Source of the DNA: Blastopirellula sp. | GTDB taxonomy: Bacteria > Planctomycetota > Planctomycetia > Pirellulales > Pirellulaceae | Direction of reading: 5' to 3' | Assembly (NCBI GenBank): GCA_002733575.1 | Contig: NVWB01000044.1 | Span: 1-33,133, forward strand | DNA length: 33,133 nucleotides | Shown here: in pieces, positions 18,848-28,565 of the stretch | How positions within the stretch are numbered: position 1 is the stretch's first letter | Layout of the letters: each line of letters opens with the position of its first letter | Translations under genes and position numbers: made by a program | The notes under the pieces: generated by a model | What the model saw: the letters and a program-made list of their open reading frames with translations, nothing else | The model's database searches: none | What the model was told of the DNA's origin: nothing

Positions 18848-21800
18848 ATGGACGAATTACACGAGCCGATTGCAGTGATAGGCATCGGTTGCCGTCTTCC
18901 TGGTGCTGACAACCCGGCCGCTTTTTGGGAACTACTTGCAGAAGGAATCGACGCGATTTCTGAAGTCCCGCATCAGCGATGGGACATTGATGCACTGTAC
19001 GATAAAGAACCTGCTACGCCTGCCAAAATGAGCACGCGCTGGGGCGGGTTTATCGAAAACGAAGCCGACTTCGACCCGGCCTTCTTTGGCATCTCTGGTC
19101 GAGAAGCAGAAAAAATGGACCCACAGCAGCGACTGCTGTTAGAGGTCACTTGGGAAGCACTCGAACATGCAGGCCAAGCAGTCGATCGTTTGGCCGACTC
19201 TGCTACCGGAGTTTTTGTCGGAATCAGCAACAGCGACTTTGCCCGCTTACTGCATCGTGGCTTGGATTCGCTGAACGCTTATAGTGCTACTGGCACCAGT
19301 CTTTCAATTGCCGCTAATCGCATCAGCTATTTACTCAACCTGCGTGGCCCGAGTATCGCGATTGATACCGCTTGCTCTTCGTCACTTGTTTCGGTTCACT
19401 TAGCGTGCCAAAGTTTACGCACCAACGAATCCAATCTTGGAATAGCGGCCGGAGTTAATATGATTTTAACTCCCGAAGGCACCGTCACTTTTTCACAAGC
19501 CAGAATGATGGCTTCCGATGGTCGCTGCAAAACTTTCGACGCAGCCGCCGATGGCTATGTGCGAGGCGAAGGTTGTGGCGTGGTGATTTTAAAACGCCTG
19601 TCCGATGCCCAACGCGATGGCGACAACATAATCGCCCTGATCCAAGGTTCGGCCATCAATCAAGACGGTTTAACCAACGGACTGACCGCCCCTAATGGCC
19701 CGTCACAACAACAAGTGATCAACGCGGCGCTGAAGAACGCGAACATCAAACCGGCTCAAATTGAATACGTGGAAGCCCATGGAACCGGCACACCGCTAGG
19801 CGACCCGATTGAAGTTCGTTCGCTCAAAAGCGTGCTGTTAGAAGGGCGTGCCGACGATCACCCTTTGCGAATTGGTTCAGTCAAAACCAACATCGGGCAT
19901 TTAGAATCAGCGGCTGGTGTCGCCGGTTTACTGAAGCTCGTGCTTTCCCTAAAGAACGAAGCCATTCCGCCCCACTTGCATCTAAATGAACTCAACCCTT
20001 ATATCGATTTAGAATCGGTTCCAGTAGAGATTCCGACCGAACCTACCGCGTGGCGATCCGCCGCTGGTTCTCGCTTTGCCGGGATCAGCGCGTTTGGATT
20101 TGGTGGAACGAATTGTCACTTAATTGTCAGCGACTATGTGCCTCCCCAAGAAGATTGCGAACCGGGCAAGACGACCGAACGCCCTCGGCATGTATTGGCT
20201 CTTAATGCAAAAAACGAGGCCGCGTTGCATCAGTTGGCCAACCAGTATGCCGATGCCATTGCTGCCGCACCGGATAGTTCGATTGCCGATTTTTGTTACT
20301 CGGCCAATAGTGGACGATCTGGTTTAGATTCCCGTCAGGCATTGATTGTGGAATCGGCAGAAGATGCGATTGCCCAGTTGCATAAATTGGCGAGTAAATC
20401 GTCTGCCACAGGCAATGCCAAACCAGCTTCCAAACGCCGCAAACAAAAAGTTGCGTTCCTGTTCACCGGGCAAGGTTCGCAATACGCGAACATGGGTCGT
20501 GAGTTATATCAAAGTTCAGAGGTGTTCCAGCAGACACTTGATTACTGTGCCGATGTTCTGAAACAGTACGATGTGCCACTCTTGGATATTCTTTTTTGCG
20601 ACGAAGCCAATAAAGATCAGATCAATCAAACCGCTTACACACAGCCGGCTTTGTTTGCCGTTGAGTACGCTCTGTTCAAGCTCTGGCAATCCTGGGGCAT
20701 CTCGCCGGACTTTGCAGTCGGGCATAGTGTTGGTGAGTATGTGGCCGCCTGTGCCGCCGAAGTATTTACCCTCGAAGATGGTCTGGAACTCATCGCACTA
20801 CGCGGCAAGTTGATGCAATCGCTGCCCACAGGCGGGGCGATGCTGGCAGTGGCTGCTGGGGCCGATGTAGTTGACCCGGTTATCGCAGAGCAAGGCGAGA
20901 AAATCTCGGCAGCGGCCTACAACAGCCCAACGCAAACCGTGGTCTCGGGCGATGCCGGTTCGATTGAAGAAATCGCTTCCAAGTTTGAAGCCTCAGGCGT
21001 TCGCGTGACTCGGCTTACCGTATCGCACGCTTTTCATTCCTCGTTGATGGATCCGATTCTTGACGAGTTTGAAAAAGTCGTCGGCTCAATTGATATGAAG
21101 CCGCCCAAGTTTCCGATTGCAGCCAACCTAACTGGCGAATTTGCCGATGAGCAATTCACCACACCCGGCTATTGGAGACGCCACTTGCGTGAGGCAGTTC
21201 GGTTTGCCGATGGCATCCAAAAGATCGAAGCCAAAGGGGTGAAACTCTTTATCGAAATCGGCCCGCAACCAGTCCTTTCAAGCCTTGGCCGGGGCAGTTT
21301 ACCCAGCCGAGATAATAACTGGCTACCGAGCTTGCGAAATGGCCGAAGTGAATGGAAGACCCTACTTGGTTCACTAGGGCAAGCTTTTGAACTCGGGAAA
21401 TCGATTGACTGGGCCGGCTTTGAACAAGGCCATTCACGAAAAAAACTGATACTGCCTACCTATCCATTCCAGCGTTCCCGCTATTGGGCCCCTGATCGCA
21501 TGCCCGAATATCGACCGGGTGACGTGGTCTCTTCCGTAGATGCCGAAGAGGAAGGTTCGCACAAATCAATTCATCCTCTATTGGGCAAGCAACATCCGGT
21601 AGCTTTTGAAGAGATCCTGTTTGAGACGACCATCTCGACTTCTGTACCCAAGTATCTGGCCGATCATAAATTGTTTGATCAAGCGGTGGTCCCAGCGACC
21701 GGCTATGTGGAAATTGCACTGGCAGCGGCCCGTGAACATTTTCAAGCTGATAACGTGGCGGTGGAATCGCTACAAGTTCAGCAGCCCTTGGTACTCGGTG

Positions 21801-24800
21801 AACACTCGCACAAGGTCCAACTGTTACTCTCCTCCGATGGAGCAGGTCTCGCCTCGTTCCGTTTCCTGAGCCTCGAACAATCGGGCGAAACCGACACGGT
21901 TTGGAAACTGCACGCCCAAGGAAAAATTGCCCTGCATGCAGCTCAAGCGAGTGATGTGAATCTTGAAGAGATTCAAGATCGCATGCAGCAAAAATTAGAG
22001 CCCAAGACTTTCTATGCCGAATGTAAACAGTCGGGCCTAGATTATGGGCCAGCCTTCCAAGGAATCAAACTGCTAGGGCTCGGCAATGATGAAACTTTGG
22101 CCGAAGTGGCTCTGCCTGAGCGAATCAAATCGGAAGCGAGCAAGTACTCACTTCACCCGGCACTGCTAGATGCCTGTTTGCAAACCGTTGGCAGTTTACT
22201 GCGAGACGAAGTTGATTCCAGCACCACCTTTGTTCCGGTTGCAATCGAAACGGTTCGCCTGCACGCCGACCAACCAGTTTCGCATGTGGTTTGTCATTCT
22301 CAAATCAAAGAACGCATTGAAGGCCGGGTTTCTCAGGTCATTGCCGACGTCACCTTATTGAATGACGAAGGCACGGTACTGGCTGAAGTTGTAGGCTTAC
22401 GTCTGTACAAGGTCTCCCGCAGCGATCTACAGCGTCAGCTTTATCGCAATGTGGACGATTGGGTCTATCGAGAAAACTGGATCGAACTGCCGCGGATAGG
22501 TTCCCCGTTGACCGTGGATGCCGAACAAGATCCGGTCTGGATTCTGCTCGGTCAAGACACTCAGATGCTTGATGGTTTGGCAAAAGAACTGACTGATCGC
22601 AAACAATCCTGTATCACCGTTTCAAACGGTAAACAGTTCGATCTTTCGAATAACCAAGCCACGGTTGACCCAACGAATCCTTCGCATTTTGATTCGTTGT
22701 TAAAACAAGCAGAACTCTCCGCCAAGCGTCCACTTCGCGGAGTGATTATTCTCGGCAATAGTCGACTAGAGGAAGAGACACTTGGCGAAAGTTCCGTAGT
22801 CCAACAGCACCTGGGCAGTTGTCAGGCAACGCTCCATTTGGTCCAAGCATTAGACAAACTGAAAGATCAAACACCGCAGTTGGTTGTGGTCACCCAGAGT
22901 TCGCAGCAGCCGAATGACACTAAGCAAACCGTTGATCCAACGCAGACCGCACTTTGGGGATTGGCCCGAGTGATTGGTGCTGAGTTGACGAAATTCAATT
23001 GCAAACGGATCGATCTTGATCCAAGCGGCAATGAAAACTTGGCCCAACTCTTCGGCGAGATTTGGGTGCCAGATAAAGAGGCCGAAATTGCCCTGCGAGG
23101 TGACAAACGATTCTCGTCTCGCTTGGTCGCCGCTTCATCAATGAAGCAGTCACGACTACAAGTTCCGCACAAAGCATACACGCTGGGACTTTCCAAGTTC
23201 GGCATGCTAGACAACTTGGTGCTACGCGTGAAACCGGCTCAAGAGCCAGGTGCGGGTGAGATCGAAATTTCGGTCAAAGCATCCGGTCTGAACTTCCGTG
23301 ATGTGCTACGTGCCTTGGGTATGTTGCAAGAACATGAGAAGGCCATCGGCATCAATAGTGAGCGTGATGTCACGTTTGGCTTTGAATGCTCAGGCATCGT
23401 CAGCCAAGTCGGCAGCAATGTGAAGGACTACCAAGTGGGCGATGAAGTCATCGCTCTTTCGACCGCCAGCATGACCAGTCATTTGGTCGTGGATACGAAA
23501 TACGTCGCACGCAAACCGGCGTCGCATTCGTTTGAAGAAGCGGCCACCATTCCACTTGCGTTTTTGACAGCTCACTATGGATTGGCCCAATTAGCTGGCA
23601 TTAAACAAGATGACAAAATCTTGATTCATGCTGCCGCTGGTGGCGTCGGGCAAGCAGCCGTAGCGATTGCCAAAGCAGTCGGGGCTGAAATCTACGCAAC
23701 CGCCAGCCAAGGCAAATGGGACTTCCTCCGTTCAATCGGCATCGACCACATCTATGATTCTCGCACCACCGATTTTGCCGAACAAGTTCTGGCAGACACC
23801 GATGGAAAAGGTGTCGACTTAGTCCTCAATAGTTTGAACCAGGACTTCATTCCAAAAAGCATTGAAAGCTTGGCCCAAAATGGCCGGTTTGTTGAGATCG
23901 GTAAAATTGGGATTTGGACTGATGAACAATTTGCCGAAGCTCGACCTGATGCCAGTTACCATCAGTTTGATTTGGGCGAAGAAGAGAAAGACTCGCCTGG
24001 GTTGATTGCAAAATTGCTCTCAGAATTAATGCCGCAATTTGAAGCAGGGAAACTGACTCCACTTCCGCTGAAAACCTACCCCGTTGAAGAAACGGTCGAA
24101 GCCTTTCGATATATGCAGCAGGCCAAGCATCTCGGCAAAGTGGTCATCAGCATGACTCGACCACTTTCTGGAAATCCAACCATCAAGTCAGACCGCACTT
24201 ACCTAGTCACCGGCGGAACCGGAGCGTTAGGGCTTGAAGCGGCCCATTGGTTGGTCAACTCAGGTGCTCGCTCAATTGTGCTCACCAGCCGATCCGGTAA
24301 AGCCTCGGAAGAGGCCCAGCAGCGAATTGCCGAGTGGGAAGAACTTGATGCGAAAGTCGTAGTGCAATCGATGGACGTTGGTTGCCGCGATCAAGTTCAG
24401 GCCACACTCGATTTCATTCAAACCGATTGTGACCCTCTAGCCGGAATCATTCACGCGGCTGGTGTATTAGAAGACGCCACCATCGGCCAACAAAATTGGG
24501 CAAGTTTTGAAAAAGTAATGCAGCCCAAAGTTGATGGGGCCTGGTACTTGCATTCGCTGACGAAGGACTTGCCGCTTGATTTGTTTGTCTGCTATTCATC
24601 CATCGCCTCGATTATTGGTTCACCAGGACAAGCCAACTACGCAGCGGCCAACGCATTCATGGATGGTCTGGCCGACTACCGAACCAGTATCGGTCTGCCT
24701 GCTTTAAGCATCAACTGGGGTCCATGGTCTGGCGCAGGCATGGCGGCCGATCAAGACAAAAAGAAATGGAAAAAAATCGGCCTCGGCACAGTTGGTCCTG

Positions 24801-26575
24801 CTGAAGGCATGTTGCTGTTGGAAGATTTATTGGAAAAGAAAACCGCAAGAGCCGGCATCTTTCCGATTGAGTGGGACAAGTTCCTCAAACAATTCCCACG
24901 CAATAAGCATCCCCGCATTTTAGAAGAATTGGCCCAACTGCATAAACGCGAATCAATCGCGGCAGCCAAAACCAATGGTGCCAGCATCCGCGATTCCATT
25001 GCGGCAGCTTCCGCAGAAACTAGGGCCACGGTCATCGCCGACTTTGTGGCTGAGCTAACGGCTAAAACACTAGGCGTTTCACTTGCCCAGTTAGATCGAC
25101 ACAAAGCGATGTCAGAGATGGGCCTTGATTCGTTGATGGGAATTGAACTCAAAAACGCCATCGAAGCCGAGCTCGATATCGAACTGCCGATGGATGCTTT
25201 CACGGTCGATACCGCGTCAAGCGACTTGGCCCAATCGGTTCAAGATGTATTGGGCGTAGAAGGAACTGCGGCAGTTTCTTCAGCGGACGATAATGGGACC
25301 GCCAGTACCGGCACACCGATTGATCAAATAGAACCGGCCAACTTTGACGTGCGACAGTTTCCAGAAGTTGTCGCCATTGGAGATCGCCTGGGTGAGTTTG
25401 CCAAAATGGGAATGGAGAATCCGTTCTTTGATGTTCACGAAGGGGTGACCAATGACACGACCGTGATCAACGGGCGAGAGTTGATCAACTTTAGCAGCTA
25501 CAACTATGTCGGAAGTAGCGGAGCCCCGGAAGTCACCAAAGCGGCCCAAGATGCGATTGCCCAGTTTGGCACCTCGGTTTCTGCCAGCCGAATTGTCTCT
25601 GGCGAAAAGTCAATTCATCAAGAGTTGGAAGAATCGATCTGTCGTTTCCTAGGGGCAGAAGCGGCCATTGTTTTTGTCGGCGGGCATTCAACCAACGAGA
25701 CCACCATTGGTCACATGATGAACCCTGGTGATTTGATTCTGCATGACGAACTGGCCCATAACAGTTTGATCCAAGGCTGCATTCTCTCAGGTGCCCAGCG
25801 ACGATCCTTCCCGCATAACGACCCTGATGCGTGTGAACAAATTCTGAAAGAAATGCGCGGCAACTACAACCGGGCATTGATTGTGATCGAAGGCGTTTAC
25901 AGCATGGATGGCGATTACCCCGACTTGCCGAAATTCGTCGAAATCAAAGAACGCTACAAGGCCATGCTGTTTGTTGACGAGGCCCATTCAATTGGAACCA
26001 TGGGCAAAACAGGTCGCGGCATTGTCGAACATTTCGGCATGCAGGCTTCGCAGGTCGACATGCTGATGGCCACGCTCAGTAAGTCGTTTGGAAGTTGCGG
26101 CGGTTACATTGCCGGTGCCAAAGAACTGATCCAATACTTGAAATACACCACGCCTGGCTTTGTCTACAGTGTCGGCATTCCACCAGCAAATGCAGCAGCG
26201 GCCAATGCCTCGATCAAACGGCTCGAAAAGAACCCTGATGTGGTGACTCGCTGTATTCACAACAGCTCCTTCTTCCTGAAACTAGCGAAGGAAAAAGGGC
26301 TCGACACCGGCCTCGGCAACAACACGCCAGTGGTGCCGGTGATCATTGGCAACTCGATGATTTCGTTGAAGCTTTCACGCAACTTGCATGCTCGCGGAAT
26401 GAATGTTCAGCCGATTCTCTACCCGGCCGTTGAAGAAAAGGCAGCCCGGTTGCGGTTCTTTATTACGTGCGACCACACCGAAGAACAGATCCGCCAAACG
26501 GTGGACGCCACGGTAGAAGAACTGGCCAAGCTACAAGCTGAAGCCGCTGCACAAGAACAAGATTCGGATTCATAA
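18848..26575 (+). CDS. Type I polyketide synthase fused to alpha-oxoamine synthase
   Basis: 2575 residues from ATG 18848; a TTG at 18836 is an alternative. Domains in order: KS (about 1-430; DTACSSS with Cys176, EAHGTGT, NIGHLESAAG); malonyl-type AT (about 535-830; GHSVGEY with Ser627, HAFHSS at 727); DH (about 905-1190; His940 in DHKLFDQAVVP, Asp1108); a structural, KR-like region; ER (about 1446-1770; HAAAGGVGQAA at 1594); KR (about 1780-1960; TGGTGALG, Tyr1931); ACP (Ser2095 in GLDSLMG); and a linker. The C-terminal PLP enzyme of the KBL/SPT/ALAS family (about 2180-2565) has DEAHSIGTMGKTGRG and Lys2412 in TLSKSFGSCGGYIAG. All catalytic residues are present, with no thioesterase, reductase or methyltransferase. 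I infer a fully reduced acyl chain released by decarboxylative condensation with an amino acid. Confidence 0.96.
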   Translation: MDELHEPIAVIGIGCRLPGADNPAAFWELLAEGIDAISEVPHQRWDIDALYDKEPATPAKMSTRWGGFIENEADFDPAFFGISGREAEKMDPQQRLLLEVTWEALEHAGQAVDRLADSATGVFVGISNSDFARLLHRGLDSLNAYSATGTSLSIAANRISYLLNLRGPSIAIDTACSSSLVSVHLACQSLRTNESNLGIAAGVNMILTPEGTVTFSQARMMASDGRCKTFDAAADGYVRGEGCGVVILKRLSDAQRDGDNIIALIQGSAINQDGLTNGLTAPNGPSQQQVINAALKNANIKPAQIEYVEAHGTGTPLGDPIEVRSLKSVLLEGRADDHPLRIGSVKTNIGHLESAAGVAGLLKLVLSLKNEAIPPHLHLNELNPYIDLESVPVEIPTEPTAWRSAAGSRFAGISAFGFGGTNCHLIVSDYVPPQEDCEPGKTTERPRHVLALNAKNEAALHQLANQYADAIAAAPDSSIADFCYSANSGRSGLDSRQALIVESAEDAIAQLHKLASKSSATGNAKPASKRRKQKVAFLFTGQGSQYANMGRELYQSSEVFQQTLDYCADVLKQYDVPLLDILFCDEANKDQINQTAYTQPALFAVEYALFKLWQSWGISPDFAVGHSVGEYVAACAAEVFTLEDGLELIALRGKLMQSLPTGGAMLAVAAGADVVDPVIAEQGEKISAAAYNSPTQTVVSGDAGSIEEIASKFEASGVRVTRLTVSHAFHSSLMDPILDEFEKVVGSIDMKPPKFPIAANLTGEFADEQFTTPGYWRRHLREAVRFADGIQKIEAKGVKLFIEIGPQPVLSSLGRGSLPSRDNNWLPSLRNGRSEWKTLLGSLGQAFELGKSIDWAGFEQGHSRKKLILPTYPFQRSRYWAPDRMPEYRPGDVVSSVDAEEEGSHKSIHPLLGKQHPVAFEEILFETTISTSVPKYLADHKLFDQAVVPATGYVEIALAAAREHFQADNVAVESLQVQQPLVLGEHSHKVQLLLSSDGAGLASFRFLSLEQSGETDTVWKLHAQGKIALHAAQASDVNLEEIQDRMQQKLEPKTFYAECKQSGLDYGPAFQGIKLLGLGNDETLAEVALPERIKSEASKYSLHPALLDACLQTVGSLLRDEVDSSTTFVPVAIETVRLHADQPVSHVVCHSQIKERIEGRVSQVIADVTLLNDEGTVLAEVVGLRLYKVSRSDLQRQLYRNVDDWVYRENWIELPRIGSPLTVDAEQDPVWILLGQDTQMLDGLAKELTDRKQSCITVSNGKQFDLSNNQATVDPTNPSHFDSLLKQAELSAKRPLRGVIILGNSRLEEETLGESSVVQQHLGSCQATLHLVQALDKLKDQTPQLVVVTQSSQQPNDTKQTVDPTQTALWGLARVIGAELTKFNCKRIDLDPSGNENLAQLFGEIWVPDKEAEIALRGDKRFSSRLVAASSMKQSRLQVPHKAYTLGLSKFGMLDNLVLRVKPAQEPGAGEIEISVKASGLNFRDVLRALGMLQEHEKAIGINSERDVTFGFECSGIVSQVGSNVKDYQVGDEVIALSTASMTSHLVVDTKYVARKPASHSFEEAATIPLAFLTAHYGLAQLAGIKQDDKILIHAAAGGVGQAAVAIAKAVGAEIYATASQGKWDFLRSIGIDHIYDSRTTDFAEQVLADTDGKGVDLVLNSLNQDFIPKSIESLAQNGRFVEIGKIGIWTDEQFAEARPDASYHQFDLGEEEKDSPGLIAKLLSELMPQFEAGKLTPLPLKTYPVEETVEAFRYMQQAKHLGKVVISMTRPLSGNPTIKSDRTYLVTGGTGALGLEAAHWLVNSGARSIVLTSRSGKASEEAQQRIAEWEELDAKVVVQSMDVGCRDQVQATLDFIQTDCDPLAGIIHAAGVLEDATIGQQNWASFEKVMQPKVDGAWYLHSLTKDLPLDLFVCYSSIASIIGSPGQANYAAANAFMDGLADYRTSIGLPALSINWGPWSGAGMAADQDKKKWKKIGLGTVGPAEGMLLLEDLLEKKTARAGIFPIEWDKFLKQFPRNKHPRILEELAQLHKRESIAAAKTNGASIRDSIAAASAETRATVIADFVAELTAKTLGVSLAQLDRHKAMSEMGLDSLMGIELKNAIEAELDIELPMDAFTVDTASSDLAQSVQDVLGVEGTAAVSSADDNGTASTGTPIDQIEPANFDVRQFPEVVAIGDRLGEFAKMGMENPFFDVHEGVTNDTTVINGRELINFSSYNYVGSSGAPEVTKAAQDAIAQFGTSVSASRIVSGEKSIHQELEESICRFLGAEAAIVFVGGHSTNETTIGHMMNPGDLILHDELAHNSLIQGCILSGAQRRSFPHNDPDACEQILKEMRGNYNRALIVIEGVYSMDGDYPDLPKFVEIKERYKAMLFVDEAHSIGTMGKTGRGIVEHFGMQASQVDMLMATLSKSFGSCGGYIAGAKELIQYLKYTTPGFVYSVGIPPANAAAANASIKRLEKNPDVVTRCIHNSSFFLKLAKEKGLDTGLGNNTPVVPVIIGNSMISLKLSRNLHARGMNVQPILYPAVEEKAARLRFFITCDHTEEQIRQTVDATVEELAKLQAEAAAQEQDSDS

Positions 26576-26598
26576 AAACTGTAGAAAGATCGAACACC

Positions 26599-27531
26599 AT
26601 GCCCAAAGGTCTCTTTACTCAAACCGTTTGCTTGCTGCTTCGCAGGCCGGTGACTTTGGATCAGATTGAAGCTGCACTAGGATCAGAAACCAAGCTTGCT
26701 CGGATCGATGCGTGTGAACATTGGGCCTTTGGCCAAGAATCTCTGATGCTTGAATTTGATGCGGAGAAACAAGGTCGTATTCTGTTCGATCTGTTAGAGC
26801 ATCCTTGGCCCGATGGCATGGGCGACCCCGAGAAAGAGCCGATGATCTTTGGCGCCTGGTCACTGGGCAACTTTGGGCCAGCCACGTACCCTCAAGGCTT
26901 GCAAAGGGCAGCGCAACATTGCTACTTCTGGGAAGAGGCGGGTGAAGAAGTTGCGAAGCATAACGCGGTCCTTCGTGTGAGAGTCACCTACGCCACCGGC
27001 ACCACCCCAGATGCTCCGATGCTGCCAGATGGTTACAGTCCGCTAGAAGAACTCAATTCACTGATGAGTTGTGTCTCGGCCATCGCCAAGCTTGACGAAG
27101 TGATTTGCTATTTCAATCCATCAGGCGAAGTCTTGCGTCCTGTGGAACAGATGGCCAAGATCCTTGAACAAGCCACCACACACGGAATTCCGCCGCTCGA
27201 ATTATGGACGAATGTTCGCATGTATGGACTCAATAGTGAGTGGAGCATGATGGACACAGTCGGCAATATGCAAGTTGATGTCCCTGATGTCGAAGCCGTG
27301 TTTCGTTCGCAGCAATATGACCCTAACAAAGTCGCCGGGTTCCTGGGGCAAGTCACGCTCTATTTGATGCAGACAGACAAAGAAGTGAGCACCGATGACA
27401 CACTAGACGGACCGGGCAAAGTTCAATGGAAGTTTGAACAGCGTGATCAAGCCTTGGCCGAACCACCCCGCAAAATCATTCGCATCACACCCGAAGACGG
27501 CCACGCAACGCCAGAGATTCAACGCAATTAG
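26599..27531 (+). CDS. DUF4261-like protein
   Basis: 310-residue cytosolic protein with no signal, membrane segment or catalytic motif that I can name. The overall pattern resembles the DUF4261 family, of unknown function: MPKGLFTQTVCLLLRRPVTL at the start; AWSLGNFGPATYPQGLQRA; a central SLMSCVSAIAKLDEVICYFNPSGEVL; then LELWTNVRMYGLNSEWSMMDTVGN. A charged, proline-containing tail follows (EPPRKIIRITPEDG). It starts 23 bp after the synthase stop, with a GAAAG stretch before its ATG, so it is probably in the same transcript. Whether it contributes to the pathway or is only co-transcribed is unknown. Confidence 0.65.
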   Translation: MPKGLFTQTVCLLLRRPVTLDQIEAALGSETKLARIDACEHWAFGQESLMLEFDAEKQGRILFDLLEHPWPDGMGDPEKEPMIFGAWSLGNFGPATYPQGLQRAAQHCYFWEEAGEEVAKHNAVLRVRVTYATGTTPDAPMLPDGYSPLEELNSLMSCVSAIAKLDEVICYFNPSGEVLRPVEQMAKILEQATTHGIPPLELWTNVRMYGLNSEWSMMDTVGNMQVDVPDVEAVFRSQQYDPNKVAGFLGQVTLYLMQTDKEVSTDDTLDGPGKVQWKFEQRDQALAEPPRKIIRITPEDGHATPEIQRN

Positions 27532-27569
27532 CGCGTTGTTGGCCATTCACACTTCTTTCCTACGCGTGC

Positions 27570-27586
27570 CACTGGCTCCGCCAGTG
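27570..27586. repeat. Palindromic repeat CACTGGC-TCC-GCCAGTG
   Basis: A perfect 7-bp inverted repeat with a 3-base loop, 39 bp after the DUF4261-like gene. It is the first of several copies of the CACTGGC/GCCAGTG family in this window, and it may act as a terminator stem, though no T-tract follows. Confidence 0.75.
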
Positions 27587-27684
27587 CGGAATTGCAAATC
27601 GACTTCACTCGACAGCATTTATCTTGAAGCAAAACTGTTCAACTGGTGTTAGTATTTACATGACCCCAATCCAATTGCACTTCA

Positions 27685-27724
27685 CACTGGCAAAGCCAGT
27701 GGCACCCGAAAGGCACTCATTTAC
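27685..27724. repeat. Palindromic repeat CACTGGC-AAA-GCCAGTG with extended direct-repeat arm
   Basis: A perfect dyad is at 27685-27701. The part from 27695 to 27724 recurs at 28308-28337 in the same orientation with 28 of 30 bases identical. The left flank CACTTCACACTGGC (27678-27691) recurs inverted at 30124-30137. Confidence 0.8.
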
Positions 27725-27778
27725 GTTCGCCAAACCGATGACGCGGCTACCCAGAATATTTCAGAACAACTGCCAGCG

Positions 27779-28084
27779 TCATTCGTCGTAGCGGCGTCTC
27801 AGATGTTTATCAAACAACCGCAGCACTAAACGCCCGACACTCACCACGGTCAACAGCAGCATCGGCGCGGCCAATGTCAAAAACATAAATCCAAAGCGGC
27901 CCCAAAATGGGTTGGCACTCTCCGAAGTGTTGAGCATATAGTAGAGCAGCGTAAATGGAACGCTCAACACAAACATCAGCAACATCATGGCCCCTATGCC
28001 AAACCGCGGCCGCCAAGGCTGGCGTTTTCTCTCTGTTGCGAGAACAGGAGCCTCATCATTTTCAAACAGCGGATCGTCGCCCAT
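27779..28084 (-). CDS. Small membrane protein, two transmembrane segments
   Basis: 101 residues. I recognise no family. A polar N-terminus (MGDDPLFENDEAPVLATERKRQ) is followed by a first hydrophobic helix (GAMMLLMFVLSVPFTLLYYM), a short loop with SESANPFWGR, a second helix (FMFLTLAAPMLLLTVVSVG) and a strongly basic end (DKHLRRRYDE). The arrangement suggests an inner-membrane protein with both ends in the cytoplasm. The ATG at 28082-28084 has no clear ribosome binding site, which is not unusual in planctomycetes. The gene stands between two copies of a 30-bp direct repeat. Confidence 0.65.
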   Translation of the reverse strand: MGDDPLFENDEAPVLATERKRQPWRPRFGIGAMMLLMFVLSVPFTLLYYMLNTSESANPFWGRFGFMFLTLAAPMLLLTVVSVGRLVLRLFDKHLRRRYDE

Positions 28085-28565
28085 GGTAGGTGCCTGGGGT
28101 AAGTGCTTAGTTATTCTATTCGACTGATTGTTATTTTACCCGAGAAGCATGATCAAGGCTATCGATTCTTTTTCATAATATTTTAACATCGGGCCAGGAT
28201 GCCATGTGTATGAGAAGTAGCCGGATTCGTTAGAATTCGGATTGGGGTGGTGTTTAGAGTAGAATCGGAATTGTGGGTTTACTGAAGTCTTACGACTTCA
28301 GCTACTTGCCAGTGGCACCCAAAAGGCACTCAATTACTAATCGATTTCAAATTATTTTCTTTCTTCTTTGTGTCTTCGTGCCTTGGTGGTTCATCTTCCC
28401 ACAGTTTCAAAGTCGGCTGGCGAGCAGCCAACCTACCAGAAACCTGAACCCGAAGTTTCGTAATCACAGTCGCCATGATTTCGAGTATACTAGTCTTGTA
28501 ACATCATTGTTTCGTTTGACTCTACTGAAACATCGACAAAACTCGACTCACACTGGAATATACGA
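28085..28565. other. Intergenic region with several short repeats
   Basis: 481 bp between the small membrane protein and the second sulfatase. It holds a near-palindrome CCGGATTCGTTAGAATTCGG at 28221-28240 (7 of 8 arm bases pair), the stem TGAAGTC-TTAC-GACTTCA at 28283-28300, the second copy of the 30-bp direct repeat at 28308-28337, and a CTTTGTGTCTTCGTGCCTTG stretch at 28366-28385 that resembles the arms at 15495-15565. Open frames here look accidental. The sulfatase promoter is probably in the last 100 bp, but I could not fix it. Confidence 0.6.
28283..28337. repeat. Hairpin TGAAGTC-TTAC-GACTTCA plus second copy of 30-bp direct repeat
   Basis: A perfect 7-bp stem with a 4-base loop at 28283-28300 is followed by the direct repeat at 28308-28337, which differs from 27695-27724 only at its 14th and 26th bases. 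Only the right half of the CACTGGC dyad remains in this copy. Confidence 0.75.
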
